Shown: positions 34,772 through 44,233 of the stretch, in pieces
Position numbering within the stretch: the stretch's first letter is position 1
Layout: the number at the start of each line of letters is the position of its first letter
From: an uncultured Clostridiaceae bacterium
Lineage (GTDB): Bacteria > Bacillota > Clostridia > Clostridiales > Clostridiaceae
NCBI GenBank assembly: GCA_946405135.1
Contig: CAMJGD010000002.1
Coordinates: 124,001-188,000 of the forward strand
Direction of reading: 5' to 3'
Length of the DNA: 64,000 nt
Position numbers and translations under genes: made by a program
The notes under the pieces: generated by a model
Databases searched by the model: none
Seen by the model: only the letters and a program-made list of their open reading frames with translations
Told to the model about the DNA's origin: nothing

Positions 34772-36397
34772 ATGTTAGATAAAAACAATTTACCTAAAGT
34801 TGCCTATTTCTGCATGGAATATGGATTAGATAGCATAATGAGAAGCTATGCTGGAGGTCTTGGAATACTTGCTGGAGACTATCTAAAGGGAGCAAAAGAC
34901 TATGATTTCCCTATGATAGGCATCGGAATCAAATGGAAGCAAGGCTATACTGACCAAAAAATAGATAAGGATGGAAAGCCTTATGATACTTATCACAATT
35001 ATGAATATGACTTTCTAGAGGATACTGGAGTTAAAGTAACTATTAAGATACGTCAAAGAGATGTAATATGCAAAGTATGGCTTTTAAATAAATTTGGCAA
35101 TGCTCCAATATATCTATTAGATACAGATATCCCTGAAAATGAAGATGCTTGGATAACTGGTCAATTATATGGATGGTTTGGAGAAGAAAGAATAGCACAA
35201 GAAATGGTGTTAGGTATAGGTGGTATAAAAGCTTTAAGGGCTTTAGGCCATAAGATAGATGTATATCACTTCAACGAAGGTCATGCCGTATTTGCAGGTT
35301 TAGAGCTAATGAGAGAAAAAATAGAAAAAGGCTTGAGCTTTGAAGATGCCTGGGATAAATCAAAAGAAGAAATAGTGTTTACTACCCATACTCCTATAGT
35401 ACAAGGTAATGAATCCCACACTCTAGACAGATTAATGTACATGGGAGCCAATAATGGATTAACTATTGAACAGCTGGTAAGTTTGGGCGGATCTCCATTT
35501 AATATGACTGTAGCTGCTTTAAGACTATCAAAAATATCTAATGCTGTAGCACAGCTTCATAAAGATACTGCTAATAAAATGTGGACTAATGTAGACGGTA
35601 GATCTGATATCATAGGCATTACCAATGCTATCCACATGCCAACCTGGGTAGATGAAAATATGATAAAAGCTGCCGACGGCAATGGAGACCTTTGGGAAAC
35701 TCACATGAAAAATAAAAAAGCTTTAATAGATTTTGTATATGAAAGAAATGGAGTTAAACTTGATGCAGATAAGCTTCTTATCGGTTTCTCAAGACGTGCA
35801 GCTCCTTATAAGAGAAGCAATCTAATCTTTACAGATGAATCTATAGTAGAGCCTTTATTGAAAGAAGGAAAGATTCAGATAGTATTCTCAGGAAAAGCTC
35901 ATCCTCTTGATGATACAGGTAAAAAAATAGTAGAAAACATAGTAAAAATGACTAAAAAGTATCCAAACTCTGTAGTATTCCTTGAAAACTATGATATGAC
36001 CATAGGAAGGATGCTTACAAGAGGTTCCGATATATGGCTTAACAACCCAAGAAGACCTTTAGAAGCTAGTGGAACTTCTGGAATGAAAGCTGCTATGAAT
36101 GGCGTATTAAACTGCTCCATACTTGATGGCTGGTGGCCAGAAGCTTGTAATCATGGCGTAAACGGATGGCAGTTTGGAGACGGCAAAGGAGTAGATGACT
36201 TTAATACTCTAGAAGAATTAGATGCTCATGACTTGAAAGCTTTATATAAAGTGCTTTTAGAAGAGGTACTACCTACTTATTACGACCATAGAGATAAATG
36301 GGTAGCCATGATGAAAGAAAGCATATTAAGTACAAAAGATTACTTCTCTGTAAAGAGAATGCTTGAAGAATATTACGAAAACATGTATATAAAATAA
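34772..36397 (+). CDS. Alpha-glucan phosphorylase, short GT35 type
   Basis: A 541-residue cytosolic enzyme releasing alpha-glucose-1-phosphate from maltodextrin or glycogen. It belongs to the short bacterial/archaeal-type alpha-glucan phosphorylases (about 540-560 residues), which lack part of the classical GlgP N-terminal region. The start VAYFCMEYGLDSIMRSYAGG and the pyridoxal-phosphate site ASGTSGMKAAMNG near residue 440 (binding Lys in GMK) are clear. The ATG follows AAGGAGG, 13 bp after the GH65 gene, so the two phosphorylases form an operon controlled by the operator at 32389. Confidence 0.88.
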   Translation: MLDKNNLPKVAYFCMEYGLDSIMRSYAGGLGILAGDYLKGAKDYDFPMIGIGIKWKQGYTDQKIDKDGKPYDTYHNYEYDFLEDTGVKVTIKIRQRDVICKVWLLNKFGNAPIYLLDTDIPENEDAWITGQLYGWFGEERIAQEMVLGIGGIKALRALGHKIDVYHFNEGHAVFAGLELMREKIEKGLSFEDAWDKSKEEIVFTTHTPIVQGNESHTLDRLMYMGANNGLTIEQLVSLGGSPFNMTVAALRLSKISNAVAQLHKDTANKMWTNVDGRSDIIGITNAIHMPTWVDENMIKAADGNGDLWETHMKNKKALIDFVYERNGVKLDADKLLIGFSRRAAPYKRSNLIFTDESIVEPLLKEGKIQIVFSGKAHPLDDTGKKIVENIVKMTKKYPNSVVFLENYDMTIGRMLTRGSDIWLNNPRRPLEASGTSGMKAAMNGVLNCSILDGWWPEACNHGVNGWQFGDGKGVDDFNTLEELDAHDLKALYKVLLEEVLPTYYDHRDKWVAMMKESILSTKDYFSVKRMLEEYYENMYIK

Positions 36398-36407
36398 TAC
36401 TAAACAT

Positions 36408-36442
36408 TCAGGGACTGTCCCCTTTTATGGGACAGTCCCTGA
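36408..36442. terminator. Perfect 14-bp stem terminator between convergent genes
   Basis: TCAGGGACTGTCCC, a 7-nt loop, GGGACAGTCCCTGA. The stem is GC-rich and perfect. It separates the plus-strand phosphorylase from the minus-strand GH13 gene. Flanking T tracts are weak, and the GGGACTGTCCC core resembles dispersed repeats of Firmicutes. Confidence 0.75.
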
Positions 36443-36446
36443 AACT

Positions 36447-37742
36447 TTACGCATAAAAGATAAGAGCTTTATCTTCTAGCTTTATTTTATTATCTTTAAC
36501 CTCTACAATGCTTTCATCTATAAGGTTTTTATATACACCATTGCCAAAGCTTACATTTAAATAACCTTCTTCTCTGCCCACATTAAATATACCTATAAGC
36601 TTCTTCTCACCTAAGAGATACTCTGCAAATATTACTTCTTTATCTTCTATTATATTTATATTATAGAACCCTTTAGAAAGAATCTCCTGTTTTTTGATGT
36701 TAGAAAGAGCTTTTAAATATTTAATGAAGTCTTCATTCATTCCGCTCCAATTAACCTTGTCCTTATCAAACAAGCTTGGAGTATGACTATCTTGAGCTTC
36801 CTGACCTCCATATAATAAAGTTGTTCCCTTCTCAAAATATATAAAGGCTGTCCATATTTTTAAAAGTTCTTCCTGCTCTATAAGCTTTTTTGCTCTTGCA
36901 TTATCATGATTTTCTAAAAATCTTAACTTTATATAATTTGCTGGATAGATAGCTTCTTGATTCTTTAAACTTAGTAAATACCTGTTAAGACTTATCTCAC
37001 CTTTTAAATATTTATTAAAATATTCAAATATATCATAGTCATAAGTTATATCAAAAGCATTATAAAGCTCTGAATCTGAAAGCCCTGTAAAACCAGCTTT
37101 TCTTAAGGTATATACAAAATCAGGTCCACAGCTTTCCGCAAGCCATATAAATTCTGGATTTATCTTTGCTACTTCTTTTCTTGCTTTCATCCAAAATTCT
37201 AAGGGAACTAAAGCAGCTACATCGCATCTAAATCCATCAACACCCAAATTAGCCCAATACTTAAATGTATCTATCTGATAATCCCATAAATCCTTGTTAT
37301 TATAATCAAGATCTATTACATCATACCATTCCCCTACCTTATTTCCAAAATTCCCTTGAGAATTTTTATAAAAGTACTCTGGGTGTTCTTTAAAAAGAAT
37401 AGAATCCGGAGACGTATGATTGTATACTACATCTATCATAACCTTCATATTTTTTTCATGTATAGCAGCTATAAGCTGTTTAAAGCTCTCTAAATCTCCA
37501 TATTCCTCATTTATTCCCCTATAATCTCTTATAGCATAAGGGCAGCCTAAGCTGCCTTTCTTATTTTTTATTCCTATAGGATGAATAGGCATAAACCAAA
37601 TAATATCTGCACCTAACTCTTTTATTCTATCTAAGTCTTTTTCTATGGCTTTAAAAGTTCCTTCTTCTGTGTGATTTCTTACATACACTTCATATATTAT
37701 ACTATTTTTTAGATACTCCTTTGTATTTATCATTTTTATCAT
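36447..37742 (-). CDS. GH13 alpha-amylase family enzyme (cytosolic)
   Basis: A 431-residue (beta/alpha)8-barrel enzyme with the four GH13 regions: DVVYNH near 113, GFRCDVA with the nucleophile Asp near 182, the acid/base Glu in WLAESCG near 208, and FLENHDN near 275. There is no signal peptide and no extra carbohydrate-binding module, so it acts on imported maltodextrins. It is short for the family and has a compact C-terminal domain. The ATG follows AGGAAATGAGAG. It lies 32 bp after a second GH13 gene on the same strand, at the end of the malEFG unit. Exact specificity (amylase or glucanotransferase) cannot be read. Confidence 0.87.
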   Translation of the reverse strand: MIKMINTKEYLKNSIIYEVYVRNHTEEGTFKAIEKDLDRIKELGADIIWFMPIHPIGIKNKKGSLGCPYAIRDYRGINEEYGDLESFKQLIAAIHEKNMKVMIDVVYNHTSPDSILFKEHPEYFYKNSQGNFGNKVGEWYDVIDLDYNNKDLWDYQIDTFKYWANLGVDGFRCDVAALVPLEFWMKARKEVAKINPEFIWLAESCGPDFVYTLRKAGFTGLSDSELYNAFDITYDYDIFEYFNKYLKGEISLNRYLLSLKNQEAIYPANYIKLRFLENHDNARAKKLIEQEELLKIWTAFIYFEKGTTLLYGGQEAQDSHTPSLFDKDKVNWSGMNEDFIKYLKALSNIKKQEILSKGFYNINIIEDKEVIFAEYLLGEKKLIGIFNVGREEGYLNVSFGNGVYKNLIDESIVEVKDNKIKLEDKALIFYA

Positions 37743-37774
37743 CTCTCATTTCCTAAGATACTAAAATACTAACT

Positions 37775-39505
37775 CTAATTGTTGACTCTCAAAATATTTA
37801 CTTGGAAACTTTTTAAACAAAGAGGCTTATCCATGGATACAACCTTATTATTTATTAAGTCTTTAAATTCATTTTCATATAACTCTTTTAAATCCAAAGA
37901 GTAATCTTTATCATTGTTATTTATTATAACAATAATCTCACCTTTATCATCTTTTCTCCTATAAGCTATCACATTATCTTTTGAATATAGGCTTTCATAG
38001 TTTCCATAGATTAAAGTGCTGTTTTCTTTTCTTATATTTGCCATAGTCTTGTAAAAATTCAATATATCTTTATTCTGCTTTTTTTCGTCCCATATCATGC
38101 ATTTTCTGCACTGTGGATCCGCTCCTCCATCAATTCCAACTTCATCCCCATAATATATATAAGGTATACCTATATAAGTATATTGGAAGGCAATAGCCGC
38201 CTTAAGTCTTCTTATATCACCTTCACTTTCCGTTAAAAATCTTGGAGTATCATGACTTCCTATTAAATTCAGCATCTGTCTGTTAATGCTGTCCATATAT
38301 AAATTTCTTGCAGATGCTAATATGTTATTAAATTCTTCTGCAGAAATAATAGATTTTCCAAAAAAGTCTGTGCAGCAATTCTTAAAAGGATAATTCATAA
38401 TAGTGTCTATCTGTTCTCCATGTAAAAAAGAACTAGCTTCATGCATTATCTCTCCCACTATAAAAGCATCCTTTTTGCTCCTTTTTACTGTCTTTCTAAA
38501 TTCTCTCCAGAATTCATGGTCTACCTCATCGCAAACATCTAATCTCCAACCATCTATATCCACTTCTTCTATCCAAAACTTAGCCACATCTAATAAATAT
38601 TTTTTCACTTCTTCATTATGGGTATTAAATTTAGGCATAGCAGCTACTTCATTTGCAAAGGTTATATAATTTACCTTTTCTAAATCCACAGGAAAACTTT
38701 CTATATAAAACCAATCTTTATATCTTGAATTTTCTCCTTTTTCTATCACATCTTTAAAAGCAAAAAAATCATGACCTGAATGATTAAATACTGCATCAAA
38801 TAGTACTTTTATACCCTTCTCATGACATTTTTCCACTAATTCCTTGGCTTTATTTATATCTCCAAAATGAGGATCTATGCTATAGTAATCGCAGGTATTG
38901 TATTTGTGGTTAGAAATAGATAAAAATATGGGTGTCATATAAATGAAGGTTACTCCCAACTCTTTTAAATAATCAACCTTATCTATAATACCTTGAAGAT
39001 CTCCTCCAAACATAGACCTTTGATCTACGTTTTCCCCCCAAGCCTTAGTGTTAGCTGGATCATTGGAACTGTTTCCATTACAAAACCTATCTGGAAATAT
39101 CTGATAAACTATACCTTCTTGAGCCCATTTTACTTCTTCATACACATCTGCTTCACAAAGATAAGGAAATTGAAAAGCATTATGTTCTTTTGGTTCTTCT
39201 TCTATAAATCCTCTCTCATTATAGTAGAGCACTTCTCCCTTTTGATCTTCTAGCTTAAAGAAATATCTGTATCTCTTTTTATCTACACTTACCTTTATAG
39301 AATAAAAATCAAACAAATCTGTACTATCATATAATTTCATCTCATAAATGTTAAAATCTGATACCCAATCGTATCTATCTTTTACATATATATAGCACTT
39401 CTTTAGATCATTTTTAGCTGCTCTCATCCTTATTATAAGTTCTTCCTTACTTACTGCGTAAACATAGGGTACATCTGTTATATGATAAATTGCATATTTG
39501 TTCAT
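37775..39505 (-). CDS. GH13 cyclomaltodextrinase / neopullulanase / maltogenic amylase type enzyme
   Basis: A 576-residue enzyme. The N-terminal 125 residues form a CBM34-like beta domain (HITDVPYVYAVSKEELIIRM), and the sequence EGIVYQIFPDRFCNGNSSND marks the GH13_20-type barrel start. Catalytic residues: Asp in DGWRLDVCDE near 324, Glu in FIVGEIMHE near 353, Asp in GSHDTPRF near 419. There is no signal peptide, so the enzyme is cytosolic and probably cuts cyclodextrins and linear maltodextrins to maltose. It lies 74 bp downstream of malG. The ATG follows AAGGAGG. Confidence 0.87.
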   Translation of the reverse strand: MNKYAIYHITDVPYVYAVSKEELIIRMRAAKNDLKKCYIYVKDRYDWVSDFNIYEMKLYDSTDLFDFYSIKVSVDKKRYRYFFKLEDQKGEVLYYNERGFIEEEPKEHNAFQFPYLCEADVYEEVKWAQEGIVYQIFPDRFCNGNSSNDPANTKAWGENVDQRSMFGGDLQGIIDKVDYLKELGVTFIYMTPIFLSISNHKYNTCDYYSIDPHFGDINKAKELVEKCHEKGIKVLFDAVFNHSGHDFFAFKDVIEKGENSRYKDWFYIESFPVDLEKVNYITFANEVAAMPKFNTHNEEVKKYLLDVAKFWIEEVDIDGWRLDVCDEVDHEFWREFRKTVKRSKKDAFIVGEIMHEASSFLHGEQIDTIMNYPFKNCCTDFFGKSIISAEEFNNILASARNLYMDSINRQMLNLIGSHDTPRFLTESEGDIRRLKAAIAFQYTYIGIPYIYYGDEVGIDGGADPQCRKCMIWDEKKQNKDILNFYKTMANIRKENSTLIYGNYESLYSKDNVIAYRRKDDKGEIIVIINNNDKDYSLDLKELYENEFKDLINNKVVSMDKPLCLKSFQVNILRVNN

Positions 39506-39578
39506 TATGTAAATCCTCCTTAGAAAAATTTAAGGGGACTTAAAAAAGTCTCCCTTATAAATCTTTATCTATATAGAC

Positions 39579-40445
39579 TTAACCTTTAACAGCTCCTGCT
39601 ACAAGGCCTTTAGCAATAAATTTCTGTGATGCTAAAAATATTATAACTATAGGTATAGAAGCCATAATTGAAGCTGCAGAGTATTGAGTCCAATTAGCTG
39701 AAAAGTTATTGGTTATAAATGTTTTAAGTCCTGTGGCTACAGTTTGAGTTTCAGGTACTTTCATAAGTGAACTTGTAAATACGAATTCACTGTATATACC
39801 CATGAAAGCAAATAAGAATATTACCACAAGCATTGGTCTTATAAGCGGAAGAATTATCTTACTAAATGTCTGCCAAGTATTTGCACCATCTACCATTGCT
39901 GCTTCATCTAAATCCTTAGGTATTCCATCTATATAACCTTTAAGCAGCCATATATTATAAGCACTACCACCGCAAAGAATAAGTATCAAAAGTACTATGT
40001 TATCCATGGCTCCTAATCTATAGGCTATGGCAAGTATAGCTGGAACTGCCATCATAGCTGGAAACATTTGAAGTATCAATAAAGACATAAGTCCATATCT
40101 TCTTCCTTTAAATCTCAATCTTGAAAAAGCAAAAGCTGCTGGAATTGTTAGTACAAGCTGTATAAGTGCTACAGCAGTACACATTATTAGTGAGTTCTTC
40201 ACCCAACTTAAAAAATCTGTTTCTTGCAATACTTTAGCATAATTTTCAAAGCTCCAAACCTGTGGAAAAATACTTCCCTGAGTAAAGCTTGTACCTGGAG
40301 ACATGGAAGCTGAAAATATAGCTATTATCGGAAATAATGTTAATATGATAAAAAACCAAAGAATGATACGTGATAACCACAATCTTATCTTTTCATATGG
40401 TCTTAATTTTCTTCTATAAATAAGAGCATTTTGTTCCTGTTTCAC
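39579..40445 (-). CDS. malG: Maltose/maltodextrin ABC permease MalG-type
   Basis: A 288-residue membrane protein with six helices. The EAA loop EAAMVDGANTWQTFSKIILP near residue 182 is the contact site for the ATPase. It ends with KGLVAGAVKG, the typical MalG C-terminus that reaches into the ATPase dimer. The gene follows malF by two bases. It forms the importer with MalF and MalE. No malK-type ATPase gene is found in the window, so an MsmX/MsmK-like shared ATPase elsewhere is implied. Confidence 0.9.
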   Translation of the reverse strand: MKQEQNALIYRRKLRPYEKIRLWLSRIILWFFIILTLFPIIAIFSASMSPGTSFTQGSIFPQVWSFENYAKVLQETDFLSWVKNSLIMCTAVALIQLVLTIPAAFAFSRLRFKGRRYGLMSLLILQMFPAMMAVPAILAIAYRLGAMDNIVLLILILCGGSAYNIWLLKGYIDGIPKDLDEAAMVDGANTWQTFSKIILPLIRPMLVVIFLFAFMGIYSEFVFTSSLMKVPETQTVATGLKTFITNNFSANWTQYSAASIMASIPIVIIFLASQKFIAKGLVAGAVKG

Positions 40446-40447
40446 TA

Positions 40448-41431
40448 TTACTCAACCTCCTTAAACTGTCCTGAGGCTTTCATCTGAACGAAAGATAAAG
40501 TACCTACTATTAAGAACAATATAATAGCTAATGCCGAACCTAATTCATATCTATTAAACTGCATAGTTAACTTATAAGTGGTACTTGCTAAAATATCAGT
40601 ATATCCTGCAAATTGAGTATCCAATCTAGGTGGATTACCACCAGTAATCAAGAATGCTGAAGTAAAGTTATTAAAATTAAATGCAAAGGATGATATAAGT
40701 AGTGGATAAGCAGTTCTGGCAAGTGATGGTAAAGTTATCTTAGTAAACTTTATCCAATTGCTTGCTCCATCTATATCTGCTGCTTCATAAAAATCATCTG
40801 GAATTGCAGAAAGAGAACCTAAACATACATTCATCATATAAGGAAATCCCATCCATATATTTGCAATCAAAATAGCCATACGTGCATATAAAGGATTAGT
40901 AAGCCATTCTATAGGCTGTTTTATCAAATGTAAATTCATAAGGGCTACATTTATAGCACCATATTCAGTATTATATAATCCCTGCCAGGATAATACTGCA
41001 ATGGTAGCAGGCAATGCCCAAGGAATAATAAGTATTGCTTTATAAAACGCCCTTTCCTTCATATCTCTATTGTTTAGAAGTAACGCAAGAATTAAACCTA
41101 CGAAAAAGCATCCAAAAGTTGATATTATAGCAAACATAATTGTCCAGCCAAACACGGGGAAAAATACTTTGCTAAATGGGCCAGCAAGTACGTCTTTAAA
41201 ATTTTCTAATCCCACAAATTTGTAATCATAAAGGTGATTTAAATTATAGTTGGTAAAAGCTATGTAGATTGTGTATATAATAGGCAACAACGTTAAAAAG
41301 AAAATGCTCACTAAAGCTGGAGCAAGATACAAATAGGCTTTAGGATTGTTTTGATATCTAGTTCTAATTTTTCTAGGTGATTTTTTTGGTTTATTCATTT
41401 TTGTCTTTTCAACTGCTGTCACATTTTGCAT
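40448..41431 (-). CDS. malF: Maltose/maltodextrin ABC permease MalF-type
   Basis: A 327-residue membrane protein. A basic cytosolic N-terminus (KTKMNKPKKSPRKIRTR) is followed by about six helices and the EAA loop EAADIDGASNWIKFTKITLP near residue 218. It lacks the large periplasmic P2 loop of E. coli MalF, as in Gram-positive homologues. It lies 61 bp after malE in the same operon and pairs with the MalG-type subunit. Confidence 0.9.
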   Translation of the reverse strand: MQNVTAVEKTKMNKPKKSPRKIRTRYQNNPKAYLYLAPALVSIFFLTLLPIIYTIYIAFTNYNLNHLYDYKFVGLENFKDVLAGPFSKVFFPVFGWTIMFAIISTFGCFFVGLILALLLNNRDMKERAFYKAILIIPWALPATIAVLSWQGLYNTEYGAINVALMNLHLIKQPIEWLTNPLYARMAILIANIWMGFPYMMNVCLGSLSAIPDDFYEAADIDGASNWIKFTKITLPSLARTAYPLLISSFAFNFNNFTSAFLITGGNPPRLDTQFAGYTDILASTTYKLTMQFNRYELGSALAIILFLIVGTLSFVQMKASGQFKEVE

Positions 41432-41492
41432 AGTTGCACCCCTCTCACTATTTTTAGATAAAAAGGGGGAATCTCTTCCCCCAGGCTAATCA

Positions 41493-42725
41493 CTATTTCT
41501 GTTGAGCTATACCTTCTTGAACTTGTTTTAATATTTGCTCTGCAGCTTTTTCTGGAGTTGTCTTTCCAGCTGTTAATAACTGAAGGTTATTTCCAGCAGG
41601 TCCCCAAACTGCTTGCATCTGTGGTATATTTGGCATTGGTACATTGCTCTTAGCTTGTTCTGCGAAAACTTGTGAGTATGGATCTTTTTTGAATTCATCG
41701 CTGTTTAATGCATCATTTAACACTGGTATTCTATTTCCAGTCTTGAATAAAGGCATTGATGATTTTTCAGATAAATATTTTACTAAATCCCAAGCTTCAT
41801 TCTGATTTTTTGATCTAGCGCTTACGAAAGCAGACTGAACGCCTAAAAATGCTGGTGTTGCTTTTCCATCTGTCTGTGGAAGAGTTGCAACCTTAAATGG
41901 AACTTTTGCATCTTGGAAGTTCTTTACATCCCATGGTCCACTGATATATAATCCTGTTTTCTTTGCTTTAAAGTTTCCACTAGCTATATCACCTTTTAAG
42001 TCAGCTGGCATTAACTTTTCTTTTGTTACTAGGTTTTGGATAAATTCATATCCTTTCTTTGCTCCTTCATTACCAAGTCCTACGTCTTTTGGATCAAGAG
42101 ATCCGCCATTGTCTTTAAATACATATCCTCCATTTCCAGCTATGAATGGGAAGGAAATGTAGAAATTATTTATATCAAATTGGAATCCAACTTCTTTTCC
42201 TACTTTAACCAAATCCTCTACAGTCTTTGGTGCTTCTTTTACTTTATCTGTATTATAAAATAAAGCTATAGATTCCTGTGCTACAGGAACTGCAAAACGT
42301 TTTCCATCATAGGAACAAGCATCAAATAGAGATTTTGATGAATATTTTCCCTCATCTATTAAACCATTAGGTACTTCTGCTAATAATCCTGCTTTATGGA
42401 AAGTACCAAGATTATCATGAGCTATACCAAACATTATGTCAGGTCCTTTTGATGAATTTGCTGCCTGTAAGAAAGCCTGGAAATCTGACTTATCTACTAC
42501 AACTTTTACTTTATGGCCTTTTTCTTTAGCCCACTCTTGAGCTAGCTTATCTATTTCTTTTACTTCTGGCTCAGTTAAATGAGACCACAATACAATTTCT
42601 TTTGACTCTTTCTTTTCTGCTGGTTTACTTGATTCATCAGCTGCCTTTTTTCCACATCCTATGAAAGAAGCTGATACTACTAAAGTAGTTACTAGTGATA
42701 ATATAGCTTTTGTACGCTTATTCAT
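41493..42725 (-). CDS. malE: Maltose/maltodextrin-binding lipoprotein MalE-type
   Basis: A 410-residue extracellular solute-binding lipoprotein (SBP family 1). The signal peptide ends in the lipobox SFIGC with the lipidated Cys at 24. The segment VLWSHLTEPEVKEIDKLAQE opens the binding domain and GPAGNNLQLLTAGKTTPEKA is near the end, typical of MalE. The ATG at 42725 follows GGAGGGGTT. A near-consensus sigma-A promoter with the LacI operator just past its -10 box lies at 42767-42816. It is the first gene of malE-malF-malG-GH13-GH13. Confidence 0.92.
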   Translation of the reverse strand: MNKRTKAILSLVTTLVVSASFIGCGKKAADESSKPAEKKESKEIVLWSHLTEPEVKEIDKLAQEWAKEKGHKVKVVVDKSDFQAFLQAANSSKGPDIMFGIAHDNLGTFHKAGLLAEVPNGLIDEGKYSSKSLFDACSYDGKRFAVPVAQESIALFYNTDKVKEAPKTVEDLVKVGKEVGFQFDINNFYISFPFIAGNGGYVFKDNGGSLDPKDVGLGNEGAKKGYEFIQNLVTKEKLMPADLKGDIASGNFKAKKTGLYISGPWDVKNFQDAKVPFKVATLPQTDGKATPAFLGVQSAFVSARSKNQNEAWDLVKYLSEKSSMPLFKTGNRIPVLNDALNSDEFKKDPYSQVFAEQAKSNVPMPNIPQMQAVWGPAGNNLQLLTAGKTTPEKAAEQILKQVQEGIAQQK

Positions 42726-42766
42726 TTTTAAAACCCCTCCAAAAATGTATTTCTTTTAAATAACCA

Positions 42767-42816
42767 TGCAACCGTTTGCATGCCTTTATTATATTATATT
42801 AAATTTCCATTGTCAA
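42767..42816 (-). promoter_or_regulatory. Promoter and LacI operator of the malEFG operon
   Basis: On the minus strand TTGACA (42811-42816), a 17-bp spacer and TATAAT (42788-42793) form a perfect sigma-A promoter. The operator TGCAAACGGTTGCA (42767-42780) starts 7 bp after the -10 box, so a bound repressor would cover the transcription start. The same layout occurs at 51669-51718. Confidence 0.88.
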
Positions 42817-42893
42817 CAGTCCTTAATTAAAAATTTTATTTTGTTTAATATTTATAATATTATCTTATTTTTATATAAAAAAAGGCTCTCAGC

Positions 42894-43910
42894 TTAAATG
42901 CTGAGTACCTTATCGGTGGATTCTCTCTCCACTAAATTTGTTTCTACTATATAGTGATTGCTTATTAATTCTTTATTCTCTAATTTTTTTATAAGAATTT
43001 TTGCAGCATAATAGCCTAACTTATTTGCATTGATATCTACTGAAGATAAAGATGGATATTGATATTCTGCTAAAGGTGTATTATTAAATCCTACTAAAGA
43101 TATATCTTTTAGTTTCATCTCTCTTAAAACTTTGTTAGCACCAAAAGCAAGGAGATCATCTGTAGTTACCACCGCTGATGGAGTATTATGTTTTAATATT
43201 TCCTTCATGGCCTCATATCCGCATTCTTCAGTAAAATCCTTCTTCTGAATGACTAAATTTTCTTTGATACATGCACCATGAATTTGCAAAGCTCTCTTGT
43301 AGCCATCTAATCTATCTTTAGACATGTTTAATTCTTCTGGTCCTCCTATGTAAGCTATCTTTCTGTGGCCTTTTGTTATAAGATAACTAACTACTTTATA
43401 CATGGCTTGAAAGTTATCATTATCTACCCATAATACATTTTCAGTATTTTCCGGTCTTCCCACTATTACAAAAGGATAGTTGATTTCATGTAAATACTCT
43501 ATACATCTATCTTTAGTCCTTGAGGTAAGAAGTATTACTCCATCTACTAGTTTACTTCCTGTATAGTTTTTTATAAATTTCAATTCTTCATTTTCATTCT
43601 TACTAAAAGCATACATTATATAATAACCTTTTTTTTGTGCATAAACACTTATGCCTGTCATAATCTGAATAAAAAAAGGATTTTTAAATAAATCCTCTTC
43701 TTCACTTGGCAGTATAAGTCCTAAAGTATGAGTAGAATTATTAGCTAAACTTCTAGCAATTGCATTAGGCTGATAATTAAGTTTTTTTATAGCTTCCATA
43801 ACTCTTTCTTTTGTTTCATCACTTATTTTGGGACTCCCACCGATTACTCTAGAAACCGTGGAAGGCGCTACTTTTGCTTCTTTTGCTACATCTCTTATAG
43901 TGACTGCCAT
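42894..43910 (-). CDS. malR: LacI family maltose-responsive repressor (paralogue 1)
   Basis: About 338 residues. The N-terminal LacI helix-turn-helix reads TIRDVAKEAKVAPSTVSRVI and the hinge helix PNAIARSLANN inserts into the minor groove at the CG centre of the operator. Residues about 62-338 are the periplasmic-binding-protein-like sugar-sensing core. The start is the ATG at 43910 after GAGGATG; a GTG at 43919 is less likely. The gene lies between the malE operon and the GH31 gene, both with the same operator type, so it is the probable local repressor. It is highly similar to the LacI protein at 47291. Confidence 0.88.
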   Translation of the reverse strand: MAVTIRDVAKEAKVAPSTVSRVIGGSPKISDETKERVMEAIKKLNYQPNAIARSLANNSTHTLGLILPSEEEDLFKNPFFIQIMTGISVYAQKKGYYIMYAFSKNENEELKFIKNYTGSKLVDGVILLTSRTKDRCIEYLHEINYPFVIVGRPENTENVLWVDNDNFQAMYKVVSYLITKGHRKIAYIGGPEELNMSKDRLDGYKRALQIHGACIKENLVIQKKDFTEECGYEAMKEILKHNTPSAVVTTDDLLAFGANKVLREMKLKDISLVGFNNTPLAEYQYPSLSSVDINANKLGYYAAKILIKKLENKELISNHYIVETNLVERESTDKVLSI

Positions 43911-44044
43911 ATATATCACATCCTCATAAAATTAAAATAGGATAAAAATCAATATTATATATAGATATTAATTTAAAATAATTATCCTGCTTCATAAAAA
44001 TGTTTGCTGCATTGGTTTTCTGTAATATATCAAAAAGTTGATTA

Positions 44045-44058
44045 TGCAACCGATTTTG
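44045..44058. promoter_or_regulatory. Degenerate LacI operator upstream of the GH31 gene
   Basis: TGCAACCGATTTTG has one intact half (TGCAACCG) and a weakened right half. It lies between a TTGATT (-35-like) and a TGTAAT (-10-like) box, 176 bp before the GH31 start. The half-site change suggests weaker repression than at the other operators. Confidence 0.55.
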
Positions 44059-44079
44059 TATTGTAATTATATTATATAT

Positions 44080-44161
44080 TTTTATACCAGTCAACCTGGG
44101 TATCTATTACATTAGTTTTATTTTATACCAGTCAACCTGGGTATCTATTACATTAGTTTTA
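44080..44161. repeat. Tandem duplication, 2 x 41 bp
   Basis: Two identical 41-bp units (44080-44120 and 44121-44161) lie in the leader of the GH31 gene. Each contains CCAG-TCAAC-CTGG, a small inverted repeat within ATACC...GGGTAT. They may be duplicated regulatory sites or recent replication slippage. Confidence 0.9.
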
Positions 44162-44233
44162 TAAAAATTACTTTTGTAATTCTCTTATTATTGTGTTAAA
44201 CTAACATTGAAAAATCAGAAAGGAGTCTTTTAC

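Noticed and set aside
44080..44161. Two repeated units as a CRISPR array
   Set aside because: The units are adjacent without spacers, only two copies, and no cas genes are present.
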